Source: Glaciecola sp965658765
GTDB lineage: Bacteria; Pseudomonadota; Gammaproteobacteria; Enterobacterales; Alteromonadaceae
Reading direction: 5' to 3'
Length of the DNA: 64,000 bases
Assembly (NCBI GenBank): GCA_965658765.1
Contig: CBFHTO010000013.1
Span: forward strand, 1 to 64,000
Below are positions 1-8,840 of the stretch, piece by piece. The notes under the pieces were generated by a model. That model ran no database searches. It saw only the letters and a list, made by a program, of their open reading frames with translations, and was not told where the DNA came from. The first letter of the stretch is position 1; each line of letters starts with the position of its first letter. The position numbers and the translations under genes were made by a program.

Positions 1-1
1 C

Positions 2-1156
2 TTAGTGAACAGCATCGTAGAGCGAGCTGTGCAAGCCGAAGCGTCCGACATACACAAAGAAACAAGTAGCCGCAATATGGTGGTGCGTTTACGAGTTGAC
101 GGTAAACTTACCGAATTTATGCAACAGCCTTTGTCGCGTTTCCCTGCAATCGCATCTCGCATAAAACTTTTATCTAAGTTGGATATTGCTGAACGCCGGC
201 TGCCACAAGATGGGCGATTTACGGCCAAAGCCGGTAAAAAACAGTATGACGTGCGAGTATCCACTGCACCAGATGTACATGGCGAGTCCATCGTTATGCG
301 TTTGCTACCCAAAAACCGAGAAAACTTAGGACTCAAAGCACTCGGCTTTTTGCCTGACCATCTCGACTTAATTACCGAGTGGAGCAAACTTAGTAACGGC
401 ATTATTTTGATCACTGGGCCCACAGGCTCCGGTAAATCAACCACCCTATACGGCATGCTATCTGATATGAAAACCGGTGAAGAAAAGATCCTCACCGTAG
501 AAGATCCAGTCGAATATCAGCTAGATGGCATTACTCAAGTGCAAGCAAGGAGTGATATAGGCTACACCTTTGCCAAAGCTCTACGCACATTTTTGCGACA
601 AGATCCTGACATCATCATGGTGGGTGAAATACGCGATAAAGAAACCGCCGATATTGCTATTCAATCCTCGCTGACGGGTCACTTAGTGATGTCGACTCTG
701 CACACAAACGACGCAAGCTCGGTATTTACCCGTTTGGCAGACATAGGCGTCGAACCCTACTTAACTGCCGCTACCGTGCAAGGGGTGCAAGCCCAACGCT
801 TAGTCAGAAAGTTATGCCCCGATTGCAGTGAGCCGGTCGAACAGCCTTCGTTTGTGGCAGAGTTAATGCAAGATTGTAAACAAGCAATGAGTAATGAGTG
901 GCGCAAACCCGTTGGCTGCAAGCAATGTCATGGTAGGGGTTACCGAGGTAGGATCGGTATATACGAAATGCTGCCCGTGAGTAACGATTTGCGAAGCCTT
1001 GTTGCGAGTAATGCTGATGTGAATAAAATGCGTGCGCTCGCCAGAAGTGAAGGTTTTAGATCGCTATTGCAAGATGGTTTACTTAAAGCCTCGCAGGGGA
1101 TTTCTACCGCAGAAGAAGTTCTGCGGGTTTGCTCAAATAATGAAGGCGACCAATGA
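2..1156 (+). CDS. gspE: Type II secretion ATPase GspE-like, 5' end outside window
   Basis: This is the cytoplasmic hexameric ATPase that drives pseudopilus assembly in type II secretion or related systems. The visible 384 codons contain the GspE/PilB core. The Walker A motif GPTGSGKST lies near residue 138, an Asp box (VEDPVEY) and Walker B (DPDIIMVGEIRD) follow, and then a His box (GHLVMSTLHTND). Near the C-terminus are the paired CPDC and CKQC cysteines of the zinc-binding C-terminal module. The frame is open to the left edge. The first visible residues resemble the region just before the ASDIH motif, so the N-terminal domains are missing from the window rather than from the gene. A GspF gene follows 48 bp downstream. 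Whether it serves a true type II system or another pseudopilus machine cannot be settled here. Confidence 0.9.
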   Translation, partial: LVNSIVERAVQAEASDIHKETSSRNMVVRLRVDGKLTEFMQQPLSRFPAIASRIKLLSKLDIAERRLPQDGRFTAKAGKKQYDVRVSTAPDVHGESIVMRLLPKNRENLGLKALGFLPDHLDLITEWSKLSNGIILITGPTGSGKSTTLYGMLSDMKTGEEKILTVEDPVEYQLDGITQVQARSDIGYTFAKALRTFLRQDPDIIMVGEIRDKETADIAIQSSLTGHLVMSTLHTNDASSVFTRLADIGVEPYLTAATVQGVQAQRLVRKLCPDCSEPVEQPSFVAELMQDCKQAMSNEWRKPVGCKQCHGRGYRGRIGIYEMLPVSNDLRSLVASNADVNKMRALARSEGFRSLLQDGLLKASQGISTAEEVLRVCSNNEGDQ

Positions 1157-1204
1157 ACGCGGGAAGTAAATACGCTCAACGAAACGCAAGAGTGAGGTCA
1201 TCAA

Positions 1205-2395
1205 ATGAAATATCAATATGAGGGCATTGATATTGCGTCTGGCCAAGGCGTTGAGGGAGAATTAGACGCGCAATCTGAAACCGACGCGGTCAATATATTA
1301 CAAGGCAGACAAGTTGAGGTTATTAAGTTAATCGCTCAACAGTCTCAACAAGCACCTAATAAAAAAGTCAGCGAAAGCGATTTAATGCTACCACTGAAAG
1401 AGCTTGCCACCCTAACAGAAGCTGGCGTTTCTTTATTGGAATCACTCAATGCTCTCGCAAAAAATAAAGAGCATGGCGGCATCGCTCGCGGTTTTAAAAA
1501 ACTGGCGAGTTTGATAGAAAGCGGCGAGAGCTTATCAAGCGCCATTAAGCAATCAAGTATGCCCTTCCCTGATTATGTCGAACACCTTGTTAATGCAGGC
1601 GAGCTAAGTGGTCAATTAGCCGGTGCACTTCGCAATGCCGCCTCGCAGCTAGAATATGACCAAGCAATCCGCAATGATTTAAAAAGCGCTTTGACTTATC
1701 CGCTTGTGTTAATAGGTTCAGGCATTGCAGCTATGCTGATCATCTTTTTTGCCGTGGTGCCAAAATTTTCTCATATGCTCAACAACGACACCGAATTACC
1801 AATGCTGGCTTATTTGGTACTATCTGCGGGCAAACTTGCCAATGACCAACCTGTGTTTGTAATTGGTGGTATTGTCGCGGTCGTATTTATGATCGTTCTG
1901 ACCCTCAGCAATAAGAGTGTTAGATTAAAGCTTTTAAACTCGGCGCTAAATTTACCAGTGGTTGGCCCTTGGTTAGCTGAGCAAGATGCAGCTAGATGGG
2001 CATCTTTATGCGGCGCGATGCTTACAGCAAGAGTTGAATTGACGACCGCGTTAAAGCTTGCAGCGAACTCTGGTCCCTTTGTAGTAAGACGACAACGCGC
2101 AAACAATTTAATCAATGATGTACAATCGGGCGTTGCTCTTACCGAATGTATTGAACGAGCCAACCTTTTGCCAGGCACCTCTTTAAACCTAGTTGCTGTT
2201 GGTGAGAAAACCGGGCAACTCGCAAAAATGTTTATGGCAATTGCAAAGTTGCATGACGAAGCTTGTAAACGCCGTATGAAACAGGTATTGACTTTAATAG
2301 AACCTATCGCCATTTTAATTGTCGGTGTACTTATCGGAATAATGATATTAGGCATTGTGTTAGCGATTACCGCATCCACAGACATTGCCATTTAG
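1205..2395 (+). CDS. gspF: Type II secretion inner membrane platform protein GspF-like
   Basis: The 396-residue protein has the normal length of the GspF/PilC family. These proteins form the inner membrane platform that couples the ATPase to pseudopilin assembly. It opens with the typical 'KYQYEGID' strand and carries two T2SSF domains, about residues 60-185 and 265-385. Three hydrophobic segments are visible, near 165-190, 215-235 and at the C-terminus (about 360-390). The order GspE-GspF-GspG is that of classical gsp operons. The stop lies 8 bp before the pseudopilin start, so the genes are very likely cotranscribed. I see nothing broken in it. Confidence 0.9.
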   Translation: MKYQYEGIDIASGQGVEGELDAQSETDAVNILQGRQVEVIKLIAQQSQQAPNKKVSESDLMLPLKELATLTEAGVSLLESLNALAKNKEHGGIARGFKKLASLIESGESLSSAIKQSSMPFPDYVEHLVNAGELSGQLAGALRNAASQLEYDQAIRNDLKSALTYPLVLIGSGIAAMLIIFFAVVPKFSHMLNNDTELPMLAYLVLSAGKLANDQPVFVIGGIVAVVFMIVLTLSNKSVRLKLLNSALNLPVVGPWLAEQDAARWASLCGAMLTARVELTTALKLAANSGPFVVRRQRANNLINDVQSGVALTECIERANLLPGTSLNLVAVGEKTGQLAKMFMAIAKLHDEACKRRMKQVLTLIEPIAILIVGVLIGIMILGIVLAITASTDIAI

Positions 2396-2403
2396 GAGAA
2401 ACT

Positions 2404-2817
2404 ATGAAAAAACAACATGGGTTTACCATGATTGAGTTGTTGGTGGTATTGGTCATTCTTGGCCTTTTAGCAGGCTTAGTTGGACCGCAATTTTTCGGCA
2501 AAGTAGACAGTTCAAAAGTCCGTACTGCTGAAACACAAGTAAAAATGCTTAAAATGTCTCTACAGACGTTTCGCTTAGACGTGGGTCGCTATCCAAACAA
2601 ACTAAGTGAATTGAACAGCGCACCCGCTAACCTTGCCCAGTGGGATGGCCCTTACCTTGACGAAAATCTTCCCTTAGATCCCTGGAATAACGATTATATA
2701 TACTTGCTAGACGGTAGCGCACCACAAGGTTTTTACCTTTACAGCTTGGGCGCAGACGGGGCGCCTGGCGGTGAAGATATAAATGCTGATGTAGGCTATG
2801 TTCCGTCTGCTGAATAA
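2404..2817 (+). CDS. gspG: Major pseudopilin GspG
   Basis: This 137-residue protein is a type II secretion major pseudopilin. A short basic leader ends in Gly before the cleavage and methylation site (HG|FTMIELLVVLVILG). The hydrophobic alpha-helix follows, with the conserved Glu at mature position 5. The C-terminal half carries the GspG signature: the LPLDPWNNDY stretch and a calcium-binding loop near the end (YSLGADGAPGGEDINAD). Those features separate GspG from type IV pilins. An AGGAG-like ribosome site (taggagaaact) precedes the ATG. The gene overlaps the next pseudopilin gene by 20 bp, which suggests translational coupling. Confidence 0.95.
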   Translation: MKKQHGFTMIELLVVLVILGLLAGLVGPQFFGKVDSSKVRTAETQVKMLKMSLQTFRLDVGRYPNKLSELNSAPANLAQWDGPYLDENLPLDPWNNDYIYLLDGSAPQGFYLYSLGADGAPGGEDINADVGYVPSAE

Positions 2818-3166
2818 AGGCTACACACTTATTGAGGTACTCATTGTTTTGGTCATACTTGGCCTCGTGAGTGCCCTAGTTGCGCCTAATATGGCAAGCT
2901 GGATCAGCAGTCGTGAACGAGCCAGTGATTTAAAAGCGCTCAAAGCCACACTTGAGCTAATGCCTTTGCAGGCGACCACGCGCAAGGATGGTATCCGGCT
3001 AGCCGAAGGGAGTACCATCGAAGACCTCGATGGATTTGAAGTCATTCAAGAAATAGTTGTACTGCCGAACGGTTATTGTCTAGGCGGGCAAGTTCGCTAT
3101 ACAAAAACCGACCCGCCTATTGATATTTTGGTGACCGAACCACTTTGTGGTGTAGACAACAATTAA
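2798..3166 (+). CDS. Minor pseudopilin, GspH/GspI-like
   Basis: This 122-residue protein has a type IV prepilin leader with the cut predicted at KG|YTLIEVLIVLVILG. A hydrophobic helix follows, then a short globular part with two cysteines (near NGYCLGG and EPLCGVD) that could form a disulphide. Size and position after gspG suggest a GspH-like minor pseudopilin, but no decisive GspH motif is visible. Its start codon lies inside the end of gspG. The operon ends here: the next gene, 53 bp on, is on the other strand. No GspI, J, K, L, M or N gene follows, unlike a canonical gsp operon. Confidence 0.75.
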   Translation: MFRLLNKGYTLIEVLIVLVILGLVSALVAPNMASWISSRERASDLKALKATLELMPLQATTRKDGIRLAEGSTIEDLDGFEVIQEIVVLPNGYCLGGQVRYTKTDPPIDILVTEPLCGVDNN

Positions 3167-3219
3167 GGTCAGAGTTGCCTAAGTCAGCGCGCGTTTAAAC
3201 CACCGCTAGCACAAAAAAC

Positions 3220-4686
3220 TCACAACTCCTTCTCAGCAAACTCAGCTAAACGACTTCTCACCACACCATCTAGGCTTAAAGTCGCACTGCCCGAGAAGTA
3301 TTTAAACTTCTCTACTAGATAGGTCAAGCCTGAGGTTAAAGCATTCAAATAGTTACTGTCGATTTGAGACAAGTTACCCGCACAAATAAGCTTTGTGCCC
3401 TCGCCGCAGCGAGTAATGATGGTTTTAAGCTGAGAAGCGGTAAGGTTTTGAGATTCGTCCAAAATAACAATCGCATTTTGCAAGCTGCGCCCGCGCATAA
3501 AATTCACTGACTTAAATTGAATATTGGCTTTTTCCATTATATAGCTCAGCGAACCTTTTACGTTTTCGTCGTTTTTATGCAAGACTTCGAGCGAGTCGGT
3601 GATGGCAGCCAGCCAAGGTGCCATTTTTTCTTCTTCGGTGCCGGGTAAAAACCCGATAGACTCTGCAATTTCTGGTGTACTGCGAGTCACGATGATTTTG
3701 TCGTACATGTTCTTTTCAATCACCAACTCTAGCGCAGCAGCAAGCGCAAGCAACGTTTTACCACTGCCCGCGGGCCCTGTGAGAACAACGAGGTCAATAT
3801 GTGGGTCAAGTAATGTATGCAGAGCCATCGCTTGGCCGATGTTTTTAGGCTGAATACCCCAAGCACGCCTGCCCATTAGGCGTTCGTAGCCTAGGTCTAA
3901 TACATCAAGTTTATTTACGCTTATGGCCTCAATCAAGCCAGCAAACTGCCGGTCTTTATCAACAATAAACTCATTGATGTAGGGTTCGGGAATGAGATCT
4001 TTGTCGATGCTGTGCACTGTATCTCGTCCCTCGGTTACACTTTCAACTGCATCAACATTTTGCCAAAAGTCACCTTCAAACTCGTAGTAGCCTTTCGTTA
4101 AGTACTTAATATCGCTGATCAGTTGGTCGGTCCTATAGTCCTGCACTAGGGCCATGCCTGCGCCTTTGGCTTTTAGCCGCATATTAATGTCTTTTGTGAC
4201 CAATACTACTTGGCGAGGCGCATGTTCATTTTGCAAATACAATGCTGCGTTAATGATGCGGTTGTCATTTTCGTTGCTGGTAAAGACTTGTTCTTCGTAG
4301 GCCATATTTAAGTCTGCAAAAATGGACAGCCTACCAGAGGGTGCCGATTCACCAGAGCCTAAGCCTTTCATGCTTACACCAGCAAGCATATCCTCGGGAG
4401 ACACGTCGTGAAGTAAATCTTCCATCGCCCTAATCGATACTCTCGCGTCTCGGGCTACGTCTTTTTTGCTGTCTTTAATATAATCTAGTTCTTCGAGCAC
4501 AGTCATAGGCACAACAACATCATTTTCTTTAAATGACATAAAGGCCATTGGTTCATGCAATAAGATATTTGTATCGAGCACAAATATTTTGGTGTGTTTT
4601 TCTGGTTCTAGTTGGATAACAGAGTGAGAGGACGTGCTTTCAAGCTTGGTGGTTTGAGATGAGACAGTAGACGTTTTTTTAGTCAT
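3220..4686 (-). CDS. PIN domain-PhoH ATPase fusion protein
   Basis: This 488-residue cytoplasmic protein joins an N-terminal PIN nuclease-like domain (about residues 30-180, opening with FVLDTNILLHEP and its metal-binding Asp) to a C-terminal PhoH ATPase domain (about 275-480). The PhoH part has Walker A GPAGSGKT and Walker B VILDESQN. The architecture is that of PhoH2-type proteins, which in other bacteria act as RNA helicase/RNase enzymes. A role in RNA handling is therefore inferred, not shown. No antitoxin-like small gene lies beside it, so a toxin-antitoxin role is not supported here. It is convergent with the secretion operon and divergent from rapA. Confidence 0.9.
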   Translation of the reverse strand: MTKKTSTVSSQTTKLESTSSHSVIQLEPEKHTKIFVLDTNILLHEPMAFMSFKENDVVVPMTVLEELDYIKDSKKDVARDARVSIRAMEDLLHDVSPEDMLAGVSMKGLGSGESAPSGRLSIFADLNMAYEEQVFTSNENDNRIINAALYLQNEHAPRQVVLVTKDINMRLKAKGAGMALVQDYRTDQLISDIKYLTKGYYEFEGDFWQNVDAVESVTEGRDTVHSIDKDLIPEPYINEFIVDKDRQFAGLIEAISVNKLDVLDLGYERLMGRRAWGIQPKNIGQAMALHTLLDPHIDLVVLTGPAGSGKTLLALAAALELVIEKNMYDKIIVTRSTPEIAESIGFLPGTEEEKMAPWLAAITDSLEVLHKNDENVKGSLSYIMEKANIQFKSVNFMRGRSLQNAIVILDESQNLTASQLKTIITRCGEGTKLICAGNLSQIDSNYLNALTSGLTYLVEKFKYFSGSATLSLDGVVRSRLAEFAEKEL

Positions 4687-5028
4687 TCAGTACCCCTAGT
4701 GCTGCGAGTAATTTCAGGACACATATCGAACGATGGTGATTAAACTCTTTCGATAGAGAAATTAAACACAAATAAAGTCGGAAAATGAATACACAACCTA
4801 GTAAGCACATTGCGAGCCAGCTCAACAGCTAATCCACTAATCCGCTCTCTAAATTGCCCATAGTTATACAGTAATTCAACTTTCAATTTATATCACTCTT
4901 TTTCTGTGTGTTTTATTTCGACAAGGTCAATTTTTAAAGACTATATTTGCAAAAGAGATTTTTGGCTGACAATGAGCAGTGAGACGTTTACAATTCACCC
5001 ATCAAAGAAACAAATAATTTAAGAGTTC
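4687..5028. promoter_or_regulatory. Divergent phoH-rapA intergenic region
   Basis: These 342 bp separate the phoH-like and rapA starts and must hold both promoters. The stretch is AT-rich and codes for nothing convincing. I could not pick a sigma-70 hexamer pair with good spacing. A single ATACAGTA half-site near 4865 recalls LexA sites but has no partner. Confidence 0.4.
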
Positions 5029-7857
5029 ATGAACGCAGTACAGTCATACCATGTTGGTCAACGCTTTATCAGTAATAGCGAATCAAATCTCGGGCTTGGA
5101 GTCCTTATGGCTTCGGACCACCGAAGCGTAAAAATTCTTTTCCCAGCCGTACAAGAAGAACGTACATACGCAAAATCAAACGCCCATATTACCCGCCTAA
5201 TGCTCGGCGAAGGCGAAACCGTTAAACACATAGACGGCTGGAGTTTGATAATTGAAGAAGTCATTGAGCAAGACCACCTGCTGACCTATCGCGGAAAACG
5301 AACCGATACCAATGCGATCGACAATATCGTAGAAGTTGCTCTAGATCCGATGGTTAAATTAAATCAACCCGAAAAGCGATTGCTGCACGGTCAATTTGAC
5401 GATCCACGATGGTTTGATACACGCTATCAGTGCTGGGTAAAACAAAATGAATTCGCAAGCTACGGCGTAACCGGGTTGGTGGGTGCACGAGTTGATCTCA
5501 TCCCACACCAGATCCACATTGCCAACGAAGTCGGTAATCGCTACGCCCCAAGGGTTTTATTGGCCGATGAAGTTGGTTTAGGTAAAACAATTGAAGCTGC
5601 GCTTATTGTCCATATGCAGGTAGTGACCGGGCGAGCAAGTCGTGTATTAATTGTTGTCCCTAATTCGCTAGTACATCAATGGCTAGTGGAAATGCTGCGA
5701 CGCGTTGATTTAGCCTTTTCAGTGTTTGACGACGAGCGTATGGAAGCGGTAAAAGAAAGCGGTGAAAACCCATTTGAACAGGAACAACTGGTCTTGTGTA
5801 GCCAAGACTTTATTCAACAAACAAAAGTCCTTGCACTGGCTGAGCAATGCGATTGGGACATTTTGGTTGTAGATGAAGCGCACCACTTGCATTGGTCTGA
5901 AGATGAAGTGTCTAGTGAATACGCGGCAATAGAAAGCTTAAGTAAAATCGCGAAAGGGGTTTTGCTGTTGACTGCGACCCCAGATCAGCTTGGCCACCAA
6001 AGCCACTTCGCAAGATTAAAGCTGTTAGACCCTGCTCGATTTTATGATTACGACGCATTTATCGAACAAGAAAAACATTATAGCGAGTTAGCTCAAGCGG
6101 TATCGCCTTTGATTGAAAATGATGAAGTGAACGACACGCAACTTTCTATTCTTAAACAATATATACCGAATTTAGACCTCTCAGAATTCGATCTTGACCA
6201 AGCAGAAGATAAGAAACATTTGCTTTCTAAATTGATAGACCAGCATGGCACGGGACGTTTGTTATTCCGAAACCGTCGTTCGGCAATTGAAGGCTTCCCT
6301 AAACGCATTGCACACCCAGTAAAATTGAGATTACCAAAAGAGTATGCGCTGAGCTTACTTGAACAAGATGACGTCAATCACGCCTTGCATCCGGAACGTA
6401 CTTTGATGCTTGATGAAGCATGGCCAAGCTATGATCCACGAGTTGATTTTTTAATTGAATATCTAGAAAACAATAAAGAAGAAAAGGTACTCGTAATCTG
6501 CGCATATGCAAGTACGGCTCTGCAGATCGCCGAATACTTAAGAGTCAAAACAGGCATACGACATACAGTGTTTCACGAAGGCATGAGCATTATTGAGCGT
6601 GACAAAGCCGCACACTTTTTTGCGGAAAACGAGAAAGGTGCTCAGGTAATGCTCTGTAGTGAAATCGGCAGTGAGGGGAGGAACTTCCAGTTCTCTAGAA
6701 ACTTAGTGTTGTTCGATCTGCCCATGAATCCCGACCTACTAGAGCAACGAATTGGTCGATTAGATCGCATCGGACAAAAATTCGACATTAATCTGCACAT
6801 CCCATATTTTGAGGAAACCGCACAAGAAGTCTTGTATCACTTGTATAACGATGGACTAAACAGTTTCAGTACAACCTGCCCTGTTGGCTCTGATGTGTTC
6901 AGTCGTCTGCACGAAGATATTGTCCATGCATTGTCTACCCCCGGTGATAAGGATAACTGGAAAGATGTGGTAGAACAGACCAGTATTGTCGCGTCAAAGC
7001 TTGCGCTCAGGATTGAAGAAGGACGAGACAATCTTTTAGAACTTAATGCAAGTGGCTTAAACAGTGTTGATGAAGTTCTTGAGCGTATCGTATTGGCAGA
7101 AAACCCAATCGATATGATTAAGTTTATGACCCGTCTGTTTGATTCGATTGGCATTGTGCAGGAAGAAAAAGACGCACATTGTTTTATTCTTAAACAGTCG
7201 GAAAACGCGCTGTTTCCGATCCCAGGGGTGTCTGATGAGGGGATCGAAGTTACCTACAAGCGAGAGATTGCCACTCAATTAGAACACATTGGTTTTATCA
7301 ACCCAGACAGTAAGATTTTAAATCAATGTATCGATTCTGTACTTACCGATACCATCGGCAAGAGCAGTTTGTGCTTCGTTAACCAAGCGGGTGTGCCTGT
7401 AGGTGCTTACTGGGTAGAAATCATCGCAGTGTTAAACCCAATAGCACCTGCGTATCTCCAATTATCGCGCTATTTACCGGCAACGCCAGTGCGAGTATGC
7501 CTTGATGCTAAAATGCAGGCAGAAGAGACTGAATTTAGCCCTATCTTTAAAGTGAAACCCAAAATGGCAAATCAGTTGATGTCTGCTCTGGCCGATCCAA
7601 TCAGCAAAACAATTGAACAAGCGCTCGCATATGCATCCGAAGATTTGGAACGCACTAAAAAAGCCGCGCTTATCAATATGCAGTACGAATTAGATGAAGA
7701 GATACAGAGACTGACCGAGCTAAGAGAAAGTAATCCATCAATTCGTGTTGAAGAAATCGACTTTTTGTTAGAACAAAAGAAAGCCTTGAGTGCAAGTATC
7801 GAAAACGCCAGCCCCATGCTTGATAGCGTAAGGGTTGTTGTGAATAACCCGCGCTAA
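5029..7857 (+). CDS. rapA: RNA polymerase-associated SNF2 ATPase RapA
   Basis: RapA (HepA) binds RNA polymerase and recycles it after stalled or post-termination complexes by ATP-driven remodelling. The 942 residues (E. coli has 968) start with the family's GQRFISNSESNLGLG sequence, matching E. coli GQRWISDTESELGLG, which supports this ATG. Tudor-like N-terminal folds come first. The SNF2 ATPase has motif I LADEVGLGKTIEAA, DEAH box VVDEAHHLHW and motif III LLTATP. The helicase C lobe ends in QRIGRLDRIGQ. The long C-terminal region is RapA-specific. rluA follows 31 bp downstream, the same neighbour pair as in E. coli. Confidence 0.97.
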   Translation: MNAVQSYHVGQRFISNSESNLGLGVLMASDHRSVKILFPAVQEERTYAKSNAHITRLMLGEGETVKHIDGWSLIIEEVIEQDHLLTYRGKRTDTNAIDNIVEVALDPMVKLNQPEKRLLHGQFDDPRWFDTRYQCWVKQNEFASYGVTGLVGARVDLIPHQIHIANEVGNRYAPRVLLADEVGLGKTIEAALIVHMQVVTGRASRVLIVVPNSLVHQWLVEMLRRVDLAFSVFDDERMEAVKESGENPFEQEQLVLCSQDFIQQTKVLALAEQCDWDILVVDEAHHLHWSEDEVSSEYAAIESLSKIAKGVLLLTATPDQLGHQSHFARLKLLDPARFYDYDAFIEQEKHYSELAQAVSPLIENDEVNDTQLSILKQYIPNLDLSEFDLDQAEDKKHLLSKLIDQHGTGRLLFRNRRSAIEGFPKRIAHPVKLRLPKEYALSLLEQDDVNHALHPERTLMLDEAWPSYDPRVDFLIEYLENNKEEKVLVICAYASTALQIAEYLRVKTGIRHTVFHEGMSIIERDKAAHFFAENEKGAQVMLCSEIGSEGRNFQFSRNLVLFDLPMNPDLLEQRIGRLDRIGQKFDINLHIPYFEETAQEVLYHLYNDGLNSFSTTCPVGSDVFSRLHEDIVHALSTPGDKDNWKDVVEQTSIVASKLALRIEEGRDNLLELNASGLNSVDEVLERIVLAENPIDMIKFMTRLFDSIGIVQEEKDAHCFILKQSENALFPIPGVSDEGIEVTYKREIATQLEHIGFINPDSKILNQCIDSVLTDTIGKSSLCFVNQAGVPVGAYWVEIIAVLNPIAPAYLQLSRYLPATPVRVCLDAKMQAEETEFSPIFKVKPKMANQLMSALADPISKTIEQALAYASEDLERTKKAALINMQYELDEEIQRLTELRESNPSIRVEEIDFLLEQKKALSASIENASPMLDSVRVVVNNPR

Positions 7858-7888
7858 ACTGACATGAACGACTGGAGTTATTGAGTCC

Positions 7889-8545
7889 ATGGCCTTGCTA
7901 TATTACAAGCCATCGATACGCCCTTACTTCAATCTTTTGCATAAGGATGAAGACCTTCTGGTTTTTGATAAAGCGAGCGGTCTTTTAAGTGTGCCGGGAA
8001 AAGCATTAGAGCATCGTGATTCTTTGCAATTAAGAGTACAGCGAGTATGGCCTGAAGCAAGGATTATACATCGCCTAGATATGGCAACATCCGGTCTGAT
8101 ACTGATGGCATTAAATAAAGAGGCTCAACGCAAGATATCTTCACAGTTTGAAAAACGTGAGGTAAAAAAGACTTACTACGCAAAGGTCTATGGTAGCTTG
8201 TCTGAGCCATGTGGACTAATTGACCTACCACTTATATGCGACTGGCCAAACCGTCCTAAACAGATGGTTGATCACGAACGTGGAAAGCCTTCTCAAACTT
8301 ATTACGAGTGCCTAAATCACGACGGTAAGACAAGCTTAGTAAAATTAACGCCAATGACTGGGCGATCGCATCAATTGCGTGTCCACATGTTGTCGATTGG
8401 TCATCCAATATTAGGCGATAGACTTTACGCTCACGACCAAGCCAAAGCCCTAAGCGAGCGACTTTGCCTGCATGCCAGTATGATTGAGTTCACTCACCCA
8501 AGCAGCCAAAAAACACTAAGCTTTAGCAGCCCCGTACCATTTTAA
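7889..8545 (+). CDS. rluA: Dual-specificity rRNA/tRNA pseudouridine synthase RluA
   Basis: RluA converts U746 of 23S rRNA and U32 of some tRNAs to pseudouridine. At 218 residues it has almost the length of the E. coli enzyme (219). The catalytic aspartate lies in HRLDMATSGL near residue 65. The RluA-specific stretches LPLICDWPNRPKQ and TGRSHQLRVHML are nearly identical to E. coli, which separates it from RluC and RluD. There is no S4 domain, as expected for RluA. It is probably cotranscribed with rapA. Confidence 0.96.
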   Translation: MALLYYKPSIRPYFNLLHKDEDLLVFDKASGLLSVPGKALEHRDSLQLRVQRVWPEARIIHRLDMATSGLILMALNKEAQRKISSQFEKREVKKTYYAKVYGSLSEPCGLIDLPLICDWPNRPKQMVDHERGKPSQTYYECLNHDGKTSLVKLTPMTGRSHQLRVHMLSIGHPILGDRLYAHDQAKALSERLCLHASMIEFTHPSSQKTLSFSSPVPF

Positions 8546-8840
8546 GCAGCCTGTGAGTCGAGTTTTTTAGCTGATTTTCTAAGACTTTTTTACTGCGACG
8601 GCATACCCCACACTAATCTCAAGATTAACCTAGACGTGCTTTACTGGCTCCATATTCAAAATGCTACGAAAGGTTCAGGCGCATTAGCCGATATAAACAA
8701 CGATACAGGCAACGATTAAAGCCACGACATAGAATATTCGTGACAAGGTTCGTTATCACAGAAATCGAGAACTTTTGGTTATTCTTTTGTTAGTACTACT
8801 AGATTTCGGTAAATCAGCGTATAAAAGTAAAAATATTTCT
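8546..8840 (+). other. Intergenic region rluA to DUF3530 gene
   Basis: This 295-bp gap contains two T-runs soon after the rluA stop (near 8563 and 8586) but no clear GC-rich hairpin in front of them. A TTG at 8775 opens the downstream frame, but it would add an odd second hydrophobic stretch, so I place the gene start at the ATG at 8841. No RNA gene or small coding region is evident. Confidence 0.35.

Noticed and set aside
1810..2391. 193-codon open frame opposite gspF
   Set aside because: It is fully antisense to a clear GspF gene, has unnatural composition and matches no family.
3220..4686. PIN-PhoH gene as a toxin-antitoxin module
   Set aside because: No small antitoxin gene lies upstream or overlaps it. 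The long PIN-PhoH form is a common stand-alone chromosomal protein.
4860..4875. Possible LexA site upstream of rapA
   Set aside because: Only one half (ATACAGTA) is present; the CTG-N10-CAG spacing is not met.
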